Positions 8,554 to 16,683 of a DNA stretch of 64,000 nt are shown here, piece by piece. The DNA lies in NCBI GenBank assembly GCA_012719855.1, contig JAAXZN010000003.1, forward strand, positions 62,001-126,000. The letters are read 5' to 3'. Every line of letters begins with the position of its first letter. The first letter of the stretch is position 1. Source of the DNA: Serratia liquefaciens. GTDB taxonomy: Bacteria > Pseudomonadota > Gammaproteobacteria > Enterobacterales > Enterobacteriaceae. Under the pieces are notes generated by a model. The model did not search any database. It saw only the letters and a program-made list of their open reading frames with translations, and was not told the DNA's origin. Both the position numbers and the translations under genes were made by a program.

Positions 8554-8759
8554 CTGCTTATTTTCCATTGGCTCGGAATATTGTTCGATGAATTTTATCC
8601 TTCTGTTTTTAAAGATAAATGCCCAATAAAAAACCGACTGGCACGCGGCTTGCTATTCTTAAATCAACATCTGCGATCGATAAAAAGACCGCCATCGCTC
8701 TCCAGGCTGAATTGACTCAGCCGGATGCTGTGCGCTGGTCGGTAGAGAAGGAAAGCAAA

Positions 8760-10091
8760 ATGAACGTGCCATTCACCACGGCGATCCGTGGCAATTTTTT
8801 CGACATCGCGGCCTGCGTGGATCATCCGCAGCAATTAGGTCAACAACTGCGACATATTCCTGACGGGTTAATGCTGCTCAATGAAGGCGCGATTGTCTGG
8901 TTCGGCAGCTGGCAGCAGGGCGAGTCGCTGTTGCCGCCGGGGTTTGAGGTAGACCACTACCCGGACAAGCTGATCGTGCCGGGCTTTATCGACACCCATA
9001 TTCACTACCCGCAAACCGAAATGATCGGCGCCTATGGCGAGCAACTGCTGACGTGGCTGAAAAACTATACCTTCCCGACAGAAAGCCAATTCTGCTGCGA
9101 ACAGCACTCAGACAAAATGTCGGCGTTCTTTCTGCAGCAGCTATTAAGCAACGGCACCACTACGGCGCTGGTGTTTGGCACCGTGCATCCTCAGTCGGTC
9201 GAAGCGCTGTTCCGCCAGGCGGCGGCGCTGAATATGCGCTTGATTGCCGGTAAGGTGATGATGGATCGCCATGCGCCGGAAGCCTTGCTGGAAAGCCCGG
9301 AACAGAGCTACCGGCAAACGCGTGCGCTGATTGAACGCTGGCACGGCAAACAGCGGCTGAGTTACGCCATTACGCCGCGTTTCGCACCCACCAGCACCCC
9401 GGCGCTGCTTGAGCAGGTGCAGCGCCTGCGTCAGGAGTTTCCGGACGCCTACCTGCACACCCATCTGAGCGAAAATCTTGATGAAGTGGCCTGGGTGAAA
9501 GAGTTATTCCCCGACAGCCGCAGCTACCTGGACGTCTACCACCAGTACGGGCTGACCGGAGAGAAAAGCGTGTTTGCCCACTGTTTGCATCTGGAAGAAC
9601 AAGAGTGGGATTGCCTGTGCCAAACCCGCTCGGCGATCGCCTTTTGCCCAACCTCCAATCTGTTTCTGGGCAGCGGTTTGTTCAACCTGCAAAAGGCCTG
9701 GCAGAAGCAGGTCCGGCTGGGCATCGGTACCGACGTGGGGGCCGGAACCACCTTTAAGATGCTGGAAACGCTGGGTGAGGCTTACAAGGTCGCTCAGCTG
9801 CGGCGCTATCAGCTTTCCGCCTGTGAAGCCTTCTACCACGCGACGCTGGGCGGAGCTCGAGCCCTGTCGCTCGACGACAAAATCGGCAACTTCGACGTGG
9901 GCAAAGAGGCGGATTTTGTGGTGCTGGATCCGGCCGTGTCGCCGCTGCAAAAGCTGCGACATGAAAACAGCCGCGAACTGGCGGAGCAGCTGTTTGTGTT
10001 GATGACCCTGGGTGACGATCGCAATGTTTATCGTACTTACGTCGATGGCAAAGTGGTGTACCGGCCGGCCAAGTGCCAGGAGGCGGCATGA
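8760..10091 (+). CDS. guaD: Guanine deaminase
   Basis: A 443-residue amidohydrolase, the same size as enterobacterial GuaD. The metal-binding motif DTHIHYPQTEMIG, the substrate motif FAPTSTP, HTHLSEN, FAHCLHLE and the terminal metal Asp in GIGTDVGAGTTFKML all support guanine deaminase over other amidohydrolases. It converts guanine to xanthine and ammonia in the cytoplasm, which feeds the xanthine dehydrogenase encoded next. I start it at the ATG at 8760, preceded by GAAGGAAAG. An upstream in-frame ATG at 8619 lacks a ribosome site and would add 47 residues unlike the family. The stop overlaps the next start (ATGA). Confidence 0.96.
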   Translation: MNVPFTTAIRGNFFDIAACVDHPQQLGQQLRHIPDGLMLLNEGAIVWFGSWQQGESLLPPGFEVDHYPDKLIVPGFIDTHIHYPQTEMIGAYGEQLLTWLKNYTFPTESQFCCEQHSDKMSAFFLQQLLSNGTTTALVFGTVHPQSVEALFRQAAALNMRLIAGKVMMDRHAPEALLESPEQSYRQTRALIERWHGKQRLSYAITPRFAPTSTPALLEQVQRLRQEFPDAYLHTHLSENLDEVAWVKELFPDSRSYLDVYHQYGLTGEKSVFAHCLHLEEQEWDCLCQTRSAIAFCPTSNLFLGSGLFNLQKAWQKQVRLGIGTDVGAGTTFKMLETLGEAYKVAQLRRYQLSACEAFYHATLGGARALSLDDKIGNFDVGKEADFVVLDPAVSPLQKLRHENSRELAEQLFVLMTLGDDRNVYRTYVDGKVVYRPAKCQEAA

Positions 10092-11518
10092 TCCAGTTTC
10101 TGCTTAATCAAACCCTGAAAAGTGAAACCGCGCTCGATCCCAACACCACGGTGCTGAACTACCTGCGACGTGACCTTGGCCGCTGCGGCACCAAAGAGGG
10201 CTGTGCGTCCGGTGATTGCGGCGCTTGCACCGTGGTGTTGGCCGAGCCGGAAGGCGATCGGCTGAGTTATCGCAGCGTTAATGCCTGTCTGACCTTCGTC
10301 AGTGCGCTGCACGGCAAACAGTTGATCACCGTAGAGGACCTGAAACAGCAGGGAGAGTTGCACAGCGTGCAGCAGGCTATGGTCGACTGTCACGGTTCAC
10401 AGTGCGGTTTTTGTACACCGGGTTTCGTGATGTCGATGTTCTGCTTGCAGAAAAACACAGCGTCCTATCAACGCGAACAGGCGCAGCAGGCACTGGCCGG
10501 CAATCTGTGCCGCTGTACCGGCTATCGCCCGATTTTGGCGGCGGTGCAGCAGGCGTGCGATAACCCTAAGTCAGACAGTTTCGACCGCCATCAGCCACAA
10601 ACGCTGCAACGGCTGCGGGCCATCCGTGCCGCAACGCCGCTGGAGGCCGAGGGCAAGCGCTGTTTGCTGCCGCAGAGCCTCGATGAGCTGGCGCAGCTCT
10701 ATCAACAGCACCCGCAGGCCAAACTGCTGGCCGGCGGGACCGATCTGGCGCTGGAAATCACCCAGCGGCATCAGGATATCCCGCTGATCATCGCTATTGG
10801 CCAAATTGAGGCGCTCAGGCAGGTAAGCTGGCAGGGCGATCGTCTGGTGATTGGCGCCGGCGCCGCGTTGAGCGATTTGTATCCGATGTTGGCCAATTAT
10901 CATCCGGCCTTTGGTGAACTGCTGGCGCGTTTTGCTTCCCAGCAGATCCGCAATCAGGGCACGCTGGGAGGCAATATTGCCAATGCTTCACCGATTGGCG
11001 ACGGTGCGCCCTTGTTATTGGCGCTGGACGCGCTGCTGATCCTGCGCTGTGGTGCTACCCAGCGTGAACTGCCGTTGAACGACTTCTTCCTTGGCTACCG
11101 CCAAACCGCACTGCAACCGGGGGAATTTATTGAAAGTATCGTACTGCCTGCCAGCGCACCGGCGGACTTTCGTGCCTGGAAAGTATCCAAACGTCTGGAA
11201 GACGATATTTCGGCGGTATGCGGCGCTTTCAATTTGACCTTTGAGCAGGGCGTTATCCGCAGTGCCCGCGTGGCGTTCGGCGGCATGGCCGCTACCCCGA
11301 AACGCGCCGTACTCTGCGAGCAGCAACTGGTGGGGCAGCCCTGGCGGCGAGAAACCCTTGAGCAAGCGGCACGGGCGTTGGCGCAGGACTTTACGCCGTT
11401 GAGCGATTTCCGCGCCAGCAGCGCTTACCGTTTGCTGGTGGCGCAAAACCTGCTGCGACGCTACTTCATTGCGCTGACAGCGCCGCAACTGGCGATTGAG
11501 GTGACCGCTCATGAGTAA
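10088..11518 (+). CDS. xdhA: Xanthine dehydrogenase small subunit (2Fe-2S and FAD)
   Basis: A 476-residue subunit. The N-terminal plant-type ferredoxin domain has the cysteines of GTKEGCASGDCGACTV. The second 2Fe-2S domain has QCGFCTPG and NLCRCTGYRP. The FAD domain follows from about residue 190 (LLAGGTDLALEI, NQGTLGGNIANASPIGD). It passes electrons from the molybdenum centre of the partner subunit to FAD and on to NAD. I use the ATG at 10088, after an ideal AGGAGG, giving a 4-base overlap with guaD; the earlier in-frame GTG is not needed. It oxidises hypoxanthine and xanthine to urate as an XdhAB complex. Confidence 0.95.
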   Translation: MIQFLLNQTLKSETALDPNTTVLNYLRRDLGRCGTKEGCASGDCGACTVVLAEPEGDRLSYRSVNACLTFVSALHGKQLITVEDLKQQGELHSVQQAMVDCHGSQCGFCTPGFVMSMFCLQKNTASYQREQAQQALAGNLCRCTGYRPILAAVQQACDNPKSDSFDRHQPQTLQRLRAIRAATPLEAEGKRCLLPQSLDELAQLYQQHPQAKLLAGGTDLALEITQRHQDIPLIIAIGQIEALRQVSWQGDRLVIGAGAALSDLYPMLANYHPAFGELLARFASQQIRNQGTLGGNIANASPIGDGAPLLLALDALLILRCGATQRELPLNDFFLGYRQTALQPGEFIESIVLPASAPADFRAWKVSKRLEDDISAVCGAFNLTFEQGVIRSARVAFGGMAATPKRAVLCEQQLVGQPWRRETLEQAARALAQDFTPLSDFRASSAYRLLVAQNLLRRYFIALTAPQLAIEVTAHE

Positions 11519-13913
11519 TCGCAAAGGTACCGAACCCACTCAGGAACACCTGGCCGAACGTTTCCGCCAGTCGTTAACCAGTGGCGTAGGCCGCAGCCGC
11601 AAGCACGAGAGCGCCGACAAGCACGTCAGCGGTGAAGCGCAATACATAGACGACAGGCTTGAGTTTCCGAACCAATTGCATCTGGCGGCCAGGCTGAGCG
11701 AACGGGCGCATGCGCAGATCGAAAAGCTGGAGCTGTCGGCCTGTTACGACTTTCCCGGCGTGGTGCGGGTGATCACCTGGCAGGACGTACCGGGCGAACT
11801 GGATATTGCCCCTTTAACGCACGGCGATCCGCTGCTGGCGAAAGATAATGTGGAATATGTCGGACAGGTCATTGCGGTAGTAGCGGCGGAAGATCCGGAG
11901 ATTGCCTGGCGTGCCGCTCAGGCGATTAAAGTGACCTATAAGGATTTACCGGCACGGTTGGACGTCACTCAATCTTTACGGGAAGGCTTCTTGGTACAGG
12001 AGGCGCATCGTCATCAACGGGGTGACGCCGACCGCGCGTTAGCGCAGGCGAAACACCGCATTCAGGGGGAGCTGCATGTCGGCGGTCAGGAACACTTTTA
12101 TCTGGAAACCCAGATTGCCTCGGTGATGCCGGCCGAGGACGGCGGCATGCTGGTGTACTCCTCGACCCAGAATCCGACCGAGATCCAAAAGCTGGTGGCC
12201 TCGGTGCTCAACCTGCCAATGCACAGAGTGACCATCGATACGCGGCGCATGGGCGGCGGCTTTGGCGGTAAGGAAACTCAGGCTGCCGGTCCTGCGTGTT
12301 TGTGCGCCGTGGTGGCGCATCTCACCGGAAGACCGGCCAAAATGCGCCTTAACCGCCGCGATGATATGTTGATCACCGGCAAGCGCCACCCGTTTTATAT
12401 TCAATATGACGTAGGTTTCGACGACAGCGGGCTGCTGCACGGGGTGAAAATCAGCCTGGCGGGCAACTGCGGCTATTCGCTCGACCTTTCGGGCTCTATC
12501 GTCGATCGCGCCATGTTTCACGCTGATAACGCCTATTTTCTGGAAGATGTGCTGATTACCGGCCACCGCTGTAAAACGCACACCGCTTCCAATACCGCTT
12601 ACCGGGGCTTTGGCGGGCCGCAGGGCATGATGGCGATTGAGCAGGTCATGGATCATATTGCACGCTACCTGGCGCTCGATCCGCTGGCGGTGCGAAAAAC
12701 CAACTATTACGGCAAGGATCAACGCAACGTCACGCATTACCACCAGCCGGTGGAACAGAACCTGCTGCAGGAAATCACCGCAGAGCTGGAGCACAGTGCC
12801 GATTATCAGGCACGCCGTAAGGCTGTCCGTCAGTTCAACGCGCAAAATCCGAACCTGAAAAAAGGGCTGGCGCTGACGCCGGTGAAGTTTGGCATTTCCT
12901 TCACCGCCGGCTTCCTTAACCAGGCCGGTGCGTTGGTGCTGGTGTACACCGACGGCAGCATTCAACTTAACCACGGCGGCACCGAAATGGGGCAGGGGCT
13001 AAACACCAAAGTGGCGCAGATTGTCGCCGAAGTGTTCCAGGTGGACATCGAACGTATTCAAATCACCGCTACCGATACCGGCAAGGTGCCGAATACCTCG
13101 CCGACGGCGGCGTCATCCGGCACGGATCTCAACGGCAAGGCGGCGGAGAATGCCGCGCTGATCATTAAACAGCGGCTGATCGAGATGCTGAGCAAACAGC
13201 ATCAGGTGAGTGCGGAGCAGATTATTTTCAAAAACGGTCAGGTCAGAGTGGCCGAGCGTTATTTCAGCTTTGAACAGGTGGTCGAACAGGCCTATTTCAA
13301 TCAGGTTTCGCTCGCCAGCACCGGTTATTATCGCACGCCGAAAATTTTTTACGATCGCGACCAGGCTCGCGGTCATCCGTTCTATTACTTCGCCTACGGT
13401 GCGGCCTGCGCGGAGGTGGTGATCGACACCCTGACCGGCGAGTACAAACTGCTGCGCGCCGACATCCTGCACGACGTGGGCGACTCGCTGAACCCGGCAA
13501 TCGACGTCGGTCAGGTCGAGGGGGGCTTTGTGCAGGGCATGGGCTGGCTGACCAGCGAAGAGCTGGTGTGGGACCAACAAGGGAAGTTGCTGACTAACGG
13601 GCCTGCCAGCTACAAAATCCCGGCTATCGGCGATGTGCCTGCCGATTTGCGCGTCAGGCTGCTGGAAAACCGCAAAAATCCGGAGGATACGGTATTTCAC
13701 TCCAAGGCGGTGGGCGAGCCGCCGTTTATGCTGGGCATTTCGGTCTGGTGCGCAATCAAAGACGCGGTCGCCAGCCTGGCGGATTATCAGCGGCAACCGG
13801 CCATCGACGCACCGGCCACGCCGGAAAGGGTGTTGTGGGGTGTGCAGCAGATGTTACATGGTGACGTTGTCACAGATAGGGTGCAGGAGAACGGCGATGG
13901 ACGAGTGGATTGA
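11511..13913 (+). CDS. xdhB: Xanthine dehydrogenase large, molybdopterin-binding subunit
   Basis: An 800-residue molybdenum hydroxylase subunit. Recognisable motifs are GEAQYIDDR near the N-terminus, RMGGGFGGKE, TAYRGFGGPQGM, GTEMGQGLNTKV and the catalytic glutamate loop AVGEPPFMLG. It carries the Mo-molybdopterin cytosine dinucleotide cofactor and hydroxylates purines in the cytoplasm; there is no signal peptide. It overlaps xdhA by 8 bases and the accessory gene xdhC by 17 bases, showing a tightly coupled operon. Confidence 0.95.
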   Translation: MSNRKGTEPTQEHLAERFRQSLTSGVGRSRKHESADKHVSGEAQYIDDRLEFPNQLHLAARLSERAHAQIEKLELSACYDFPGVVRVITWQDVPGELDIAPLTHGDPLLAKDNVEYVGQVIAVVAAEDPEIAWRAAQAIKVTYKDLPARLDVTQSLREGFLVQEAHRHQRGDADRALAQAKHRIQGELHVGGQEHFYLETQIASVMPAEDGGMLVYSSTQNPTEIQKLVASVLNLPMHRVTIDTRRMGGGFGGKETQAAGPACLCAVVAHLTGRPAKMRLNRRDDMLITGKRHPFYIQYDVGFDDSGLLHGVKISLAGNCGYSLDLSGSIVDRAMFHADNAYFLEDVLITGHRCKTHTASNTAYRGFGGPQGMMAIEQVMDHIARYLALDPLAVRKTNYYGKDQRNVTHYHQPVEQNLLQEITAELEHSADYQARRKAVRQFNAQNPNLKKGLALTPVKFGISFTAGFLNQAGALVLVYTDGSIQLNHGGTEMGQGLNTKVAQIVAEVFQVDIERIQITATDTGKVPNTSPTAASSGTDLNGKAAENAALIIKQRLIEMLSKQHQVSAEQIIFKNGQVRVAERYFSFEQVVEQAYFNQVSLASTGYYRTPKIFYDRDQARGHPFYYFAYGAACAEVVIDTLTGEYKLLRADILHDVGDSLNPAIDVGQVEGGFVQGMGWLTSEELVWDQQGKLLTNGPASYKIPAIGDVPADLRVRLLENRKNPEDTVFHSKAVGEPPFMLGISVWCAIKDAVASLADYQRQPAIDAPATPERVLWGVQQMLHGDVVTDRVQENGDGRVD

Positions 13914-14676
13914 GGTACTGGCCGAGCTGCGGCGACGCGGTGAGCCTTGCGTACTGGTGACGCTGGTCGATGAACGAGGCTCTACGCCACGCAATCGCGG
14001 TAGCAAAATGCTGGTAACCGCCGAACGCGCGGTGAATACCATCGGCGGTGGCCATCTGGAGTTTCAGGCATTGGCGATTGCCCGTGAAATGCTGCAACAG
14101 GCTGCGCCGCAGTTACGGCTGGAACGTTTTCCGCTGGCGGCGCGACTGGGCCAGTGCTGCGGCGGCACCACCAGCGTGCTGTTTGAGCCGATGATCTCGC
14201 CGCGCCCGCAAATCGCTTTGTTTGGTGCCGGCCACGTCGGGCGCGCACTGGTGAATATCCTCGCCACGCTGCCGTGCCGGGTGCGCTGGGTGGACGGTCG
14301 CGCTGCGGAATTTCCGCTGGTTATTCCCGCCGGGGTACAGCAAGAAATCAGCGATGAGCCACTGGAGATCGTCGATGCCATGCCGCCGGGCAGTTTCTTC
14401 ATCGTCATGACCCACGATCACGCGCTGGACCTGGCGCTGGCGGAGAGAATTTTACGTCGTGGCGACGCAGGATACTTTGGCCTGATCGGATCGCTGACCA
14501 AACGCAAACGCTTCGAATACAAGCTCGGCCAACGCGGTATTAGCGAAACGGCAATCGCCGCCATGCGCTGCCCCCTGGGCCTGCCGGACGTGAAGGGCAA
14601 ACTGCCGGCGGAGATCGCTGTGGCGGTAGCCGGGGAGGTTATTGCCTGCTACGGGCAACGTTTGCAAACTTTATGA
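13897..14676 (+). CDS. xdhC: Xanthine dehydrogenase accessory protein XdhC
   Basis: A 259-residue XdhC/CoxI-family protein. It has an N-terminal domain (VTLVDERGSTPRNRGSKMLV, TIGGGHLEFQAL, GQCCGG) and a C-terminal Rossmann domain (ALFGAGHVGRALV). Family knowledge: it binds the molybdenum cofactor, helps its sulfuration and inserts it into xanthine dehydrogenase. The ATG at 13897 follows CAGGAGAACGGCG inside the end of xdhB. A longer upstream reading frame is only xdhB read in another phase. It ends the operon. Confidence 0.94.
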   Translation: MDEWIEVLAELRRRGEPCVLVTLVDERGSTPRNRGSKMLVTAERAVNTIGGGHLEFQALAIAREMLQQAAPQLRLERFPLAARLGQCCGGTTSVLFEPMISPRPQIALFGAGHVGRALVNILATLPCRVRWVDGRAAEFPLVIPAGVQQEISDEPLEIVDAMPPGSFFIVMTHDHALDLALAERILRRGDAGYFGLIGSLTKRKRFEYKLGQRGISETAIAAMRCPLGLPDVKGKLPAEIAVAVAGEVIACYGQRLQTL

Positions 14677-14989
14677 GGTCGCAAGAGTTCAGGATTTGAT
14701 TTGAAGTGCGTAGAGGCATGCGCTTGCCGTAGTAATACGCATATACTCAAAATAATTCGAATTGCTTGTAGGCGGCAACTCCAGGTAGTTATTCTCCGCA
14801 AATAGTCTTTCTTATAGATGGGTAATATTTGCATTTTTTTGGTCATCGCTTAATTGATAAGTAAAGCAAATGTATATGTCATTTTTTTTCATGAAAATTA
14901 TTGATAAATAATGTGACAAAGAAAAATATCCGCTTTACCGTGGACAAAAATGAACAATTGGACTTAATGAACATTAGCAGGGAGCGACT
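14677..14989. other. AT-rich intergenic stretch before the effector/Hcp islet
   Basis: About 310 bases with no convincing gene. The base composition shifts abruptly to AT-rich after the xdhC stop and stays so for the next two genes. That fits a horizontally acquired segment, or silencing by H-NS-like proteins. The promoter of the following gene probably lies near 14840-14950, but I could not fix it. Confidence 0.5.
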
Positions 14990-15682
14990 ATGTACAATAA
15001 CAATGAAGTTATCAGTTACCTTCAGGCCAACAGGATCCTTGCATTAAAGCTCGATCATGCAGTTTCAGCCGTCGGTCAGCAGGTTACAAATCAAATTGAA
15101 ACCTTAGGAAAGGGCGCTATCCGTCTGCTGTATTACACGTCCTGTTTTACCGATGAGTATAACGATGTTTGCCAACAACAAAAAACCGAAGATATCCGTT
15201 TTAGGGATGCTGTTTATAAGATAATACGCCGCATCGATGTAGTCTATGGCATGCTTAAGATATATTTCGAAGAAATTCTAAAATACAAAACATCTGAACA
15301 ATTAGAACATATCAATCAGTCCCTGATGGCCGTGAATGTCTATATCGCCGCCAGTTCTCTCACCAATGCCGGATTTACGTTAGCGGTCGCCAGCAGCGTT
15401 CGTATTGGATTAAACCTTAGCCTTGAAATAAACTCTCTTGCAGGTACATGGGCTTCCCGTGGTATTGCCGCTGTTGGGGTTTACGGCGTTGTGCAGAAAG
15501 CTGCGGATAGTGCCTATCGTCTGCATATTCAATTCCCTGCCTATTATTCTGTGCTCTATGCGCAAGGGCTGGAAATGCTCTATTTCCTCATTGAGCCAGT
15601 GTTCAAAAAGGCGGGCGCTATCGAAGCGCAATGGGCATCAAATAACGACATTGCGGGCATCATCAGCAGGATGATCCAATAA
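14990..15682 (+). CDS. Candidate type VI secretion effector (possible pore-forming, Ssp6-like)
   Basis: A 230-residue protein with no motif that I can name. It starts after AGGGAGCG. The N-terminal half is mostly charged and helical (to about residue 110). The middle, about 112-172, is long, hydrophobic and rich in Ala, Gly, Val and Ser (MAVNVYIAASSLTNAGFTLA, then WASRGIAAVGVYGVVQKAA), like membrane-inserting segments. There is no signal peptide. A 62-residue two-span membrane protein begins 2 bases later and an Hcp gene follows, the usual order for a type VI cargo effector with its immunity protein. Size and context recall Serratia Ssp6, a cation-selective pore-forming effector. That likeness is my inference, not an alignment. 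The AT-rich codon use is unlike the flanking operons. Confidence 0.5.
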   Translation: MYNNNEVISYLQANRILALKLDHAVSAVGQQVTNQIETLGKGAIRLLYYTSCFTDEYNDVCQQQKTEDIRFRDAVYKIIRRIDVVYGMLKIYFEEILKYKTSEQLEHINQSLMAVNVYIAASSLTNAGFTLAVASSVRIGLNLSLEINSLAGTWASRGIAAVGVYGVVQKAADSAYRLHIQFPAYYSVLYAQGLEMLYFLIEPVFKKAGAIEAQWASNNDIAGIISRMIQ

Positions 15683-15684
15683 TC

Positions 15685-15873
15685 ATGATGACGTATATCA
15701 AACGTTTTTTACGGTGGCAGGGGCGGTTCTTCTTTTCGGTCTACGGTCCAACCGTGCTAACCGTCGTTTTTGCCTTGGTTCAGGCCCATTGTTTCCCCGG
15801 CAGTCCAGTCTGGCCAATCGGTGTTTTCTTCATGGCCGTAATGATTATTTTTGGTCGTTATGTGAAATGGTGA
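15685..15873 (+). CDS. Small two-span membrane protein, candidate immunity protein
   Basis: A 62-residue protein with two predicted membrane spans (about 14-33, FFSVYGPTVLTVVFALVQAH, and 42-58, VWPIGVFFMAVMIIFGR) and basic ends. Its start, two adjacent ATG codons, lies 2 bases after the stop of the putative effector gene, so the two are almost certainly co-translated. Inner-membrane immunity proteins against pore-forming effectors have this look. No family is recognised, so the function rests on context. Confidence 0.55.
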   Translation: MMTYIKRFLRWQGRFFFSVYGPTVLTVVFALVQAHCFPGSPVWPIGVFFMAVMIIFGRYVKW

Positions 15874-15919
15874 AACGCTGAACATCCCAATATTTAATAT
15901 GCACTGATAAGGAAATCAC

Positions 15920-16399
15920 ATGTCTACTCCCGCACATTTATGGCTTGAAGATGAGAACGGCTCTCCGCTAGTCGGTAGCTGCATGATTCCACGACGCCTG
16001 GGGTCTATCGAGTTAAAATCATTCTCTCATGGTATTACTATCCCAGTAGATCCAAACAGGGGAAAACTTACAGGTACTCGCGTTCACCGTCCTATTTCGA
16101 TAGTGAAAGAATTTGATCGGACAACACCACTCTTGTACCGCGCTGTCTGCGAAGGCCGAACCATGAAGAAGGCGACAATCAGGATGTACCGTATTCTGGA
16201 ATCAGGCATCGAGGCCGAGTATTTCAATATTATTCTGGAAAACGTCAAGTTCACTACGGTTGCGCCATATCTATCCCCTAACGGTATGAGTAGTACTCAC
16301 CTTGAAACACTCGAATTGCGTTATGAGGCGATCACCTGGAAGTATACGGAAGGAAATATCATCTATCGTGATTTATGGAACGATAGTTGTTGTGCCTGA
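15920..16399 (+). CDS. hcp: Hcp-family type VI secretion tube protein (orphan copy)
   Basis: A 159-residue Hcp protein. It opens MSTPAHLWLEDENGSPLVG, as in the enterobacterial Hcp1 subfamily, with KSFSHGITIPVD, RTHRP-like VHRPISIVKEFD and the C-terminal beta strands LETLELRYEAITWKY. Hcp forms stacked hexameric rings that make the type VI tube and can carry small effectors in the ring lumen. It starts at the ATG after AAGGAAA. No other type VI genes lie in the window, so it is an orphan copy that probably serves a secretion machine encoded elsewhere and chaperones the upstream effector. The C-terminus ends in CCA, slightly extended. Confidence 0.92.
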   Translation: MSTPAHLWLEDENGSPLVGSCMIPRRLGSIELKSFSHGITIPVDPNRGKLTGTRVHRPISIVKEFDRTTPLLYRAVCEGRTMKKATIRMYRILESGIEAEYFNIILENVKFTTVAPYLSPNGMSSTHLETLELRYEAITWKYTEGNIIYRDLWNDSCCA

Positions 16400-16401
16400 T
16401 A

Positions 16402-16431
16402 AGAAGGCATCAGAGGAGGTCAATGCCTTCT
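16402..16431 (+). terminator. Hairpin after hcp
   Basis: AGAAGGCAT and ATGCCTTCT are perfect complements around a 12-base loop directly after the hcp stop. The T-run (AAATTTTT) comes 12 bases later, so termination is only likely. A second 10-base inverted repeat (CGATAATGTT at 16489, AACATTATCG at 16542) lies further on in the same gap; its role is unknown. Confidence 0.4.
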
Positions 16432-16683
16432 CTGACACTAAATTTTTCATAGCGTTGAATTAATTTAATGCACAATAGTTATTGGGTTCGATAATGTTTT
16501 CCATGAAGTAATTCGGGGCGAAATAGCCATTTTCAAGATCGAACATTATCGGTTTTGCTTGGCGCTCAACATTCTAATCACTTGTTTTTGCTCAAACTGC
16601 CAACTGCGCCTAAGCTAGAATGTGGCCTGGGAACTGGGGTTCCCGCGCAATTTATTCTGTGAACATGGAGGAGTTTCGATTTG

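Noticed and set aside
8619-8759. 47-residue N-terminal extension of guanine deaminase
   Set aside because: There is no ribosome site at 8619 and the extra sequence does not look like the family; the ATG at 8760 has a good site.
14649-14846. 65-residue minus-strand frame after xdhC
   Set aside because: It overlaps the xdhC end and has no family resemblance or convincing start; likely chance in AT-rich sequence.
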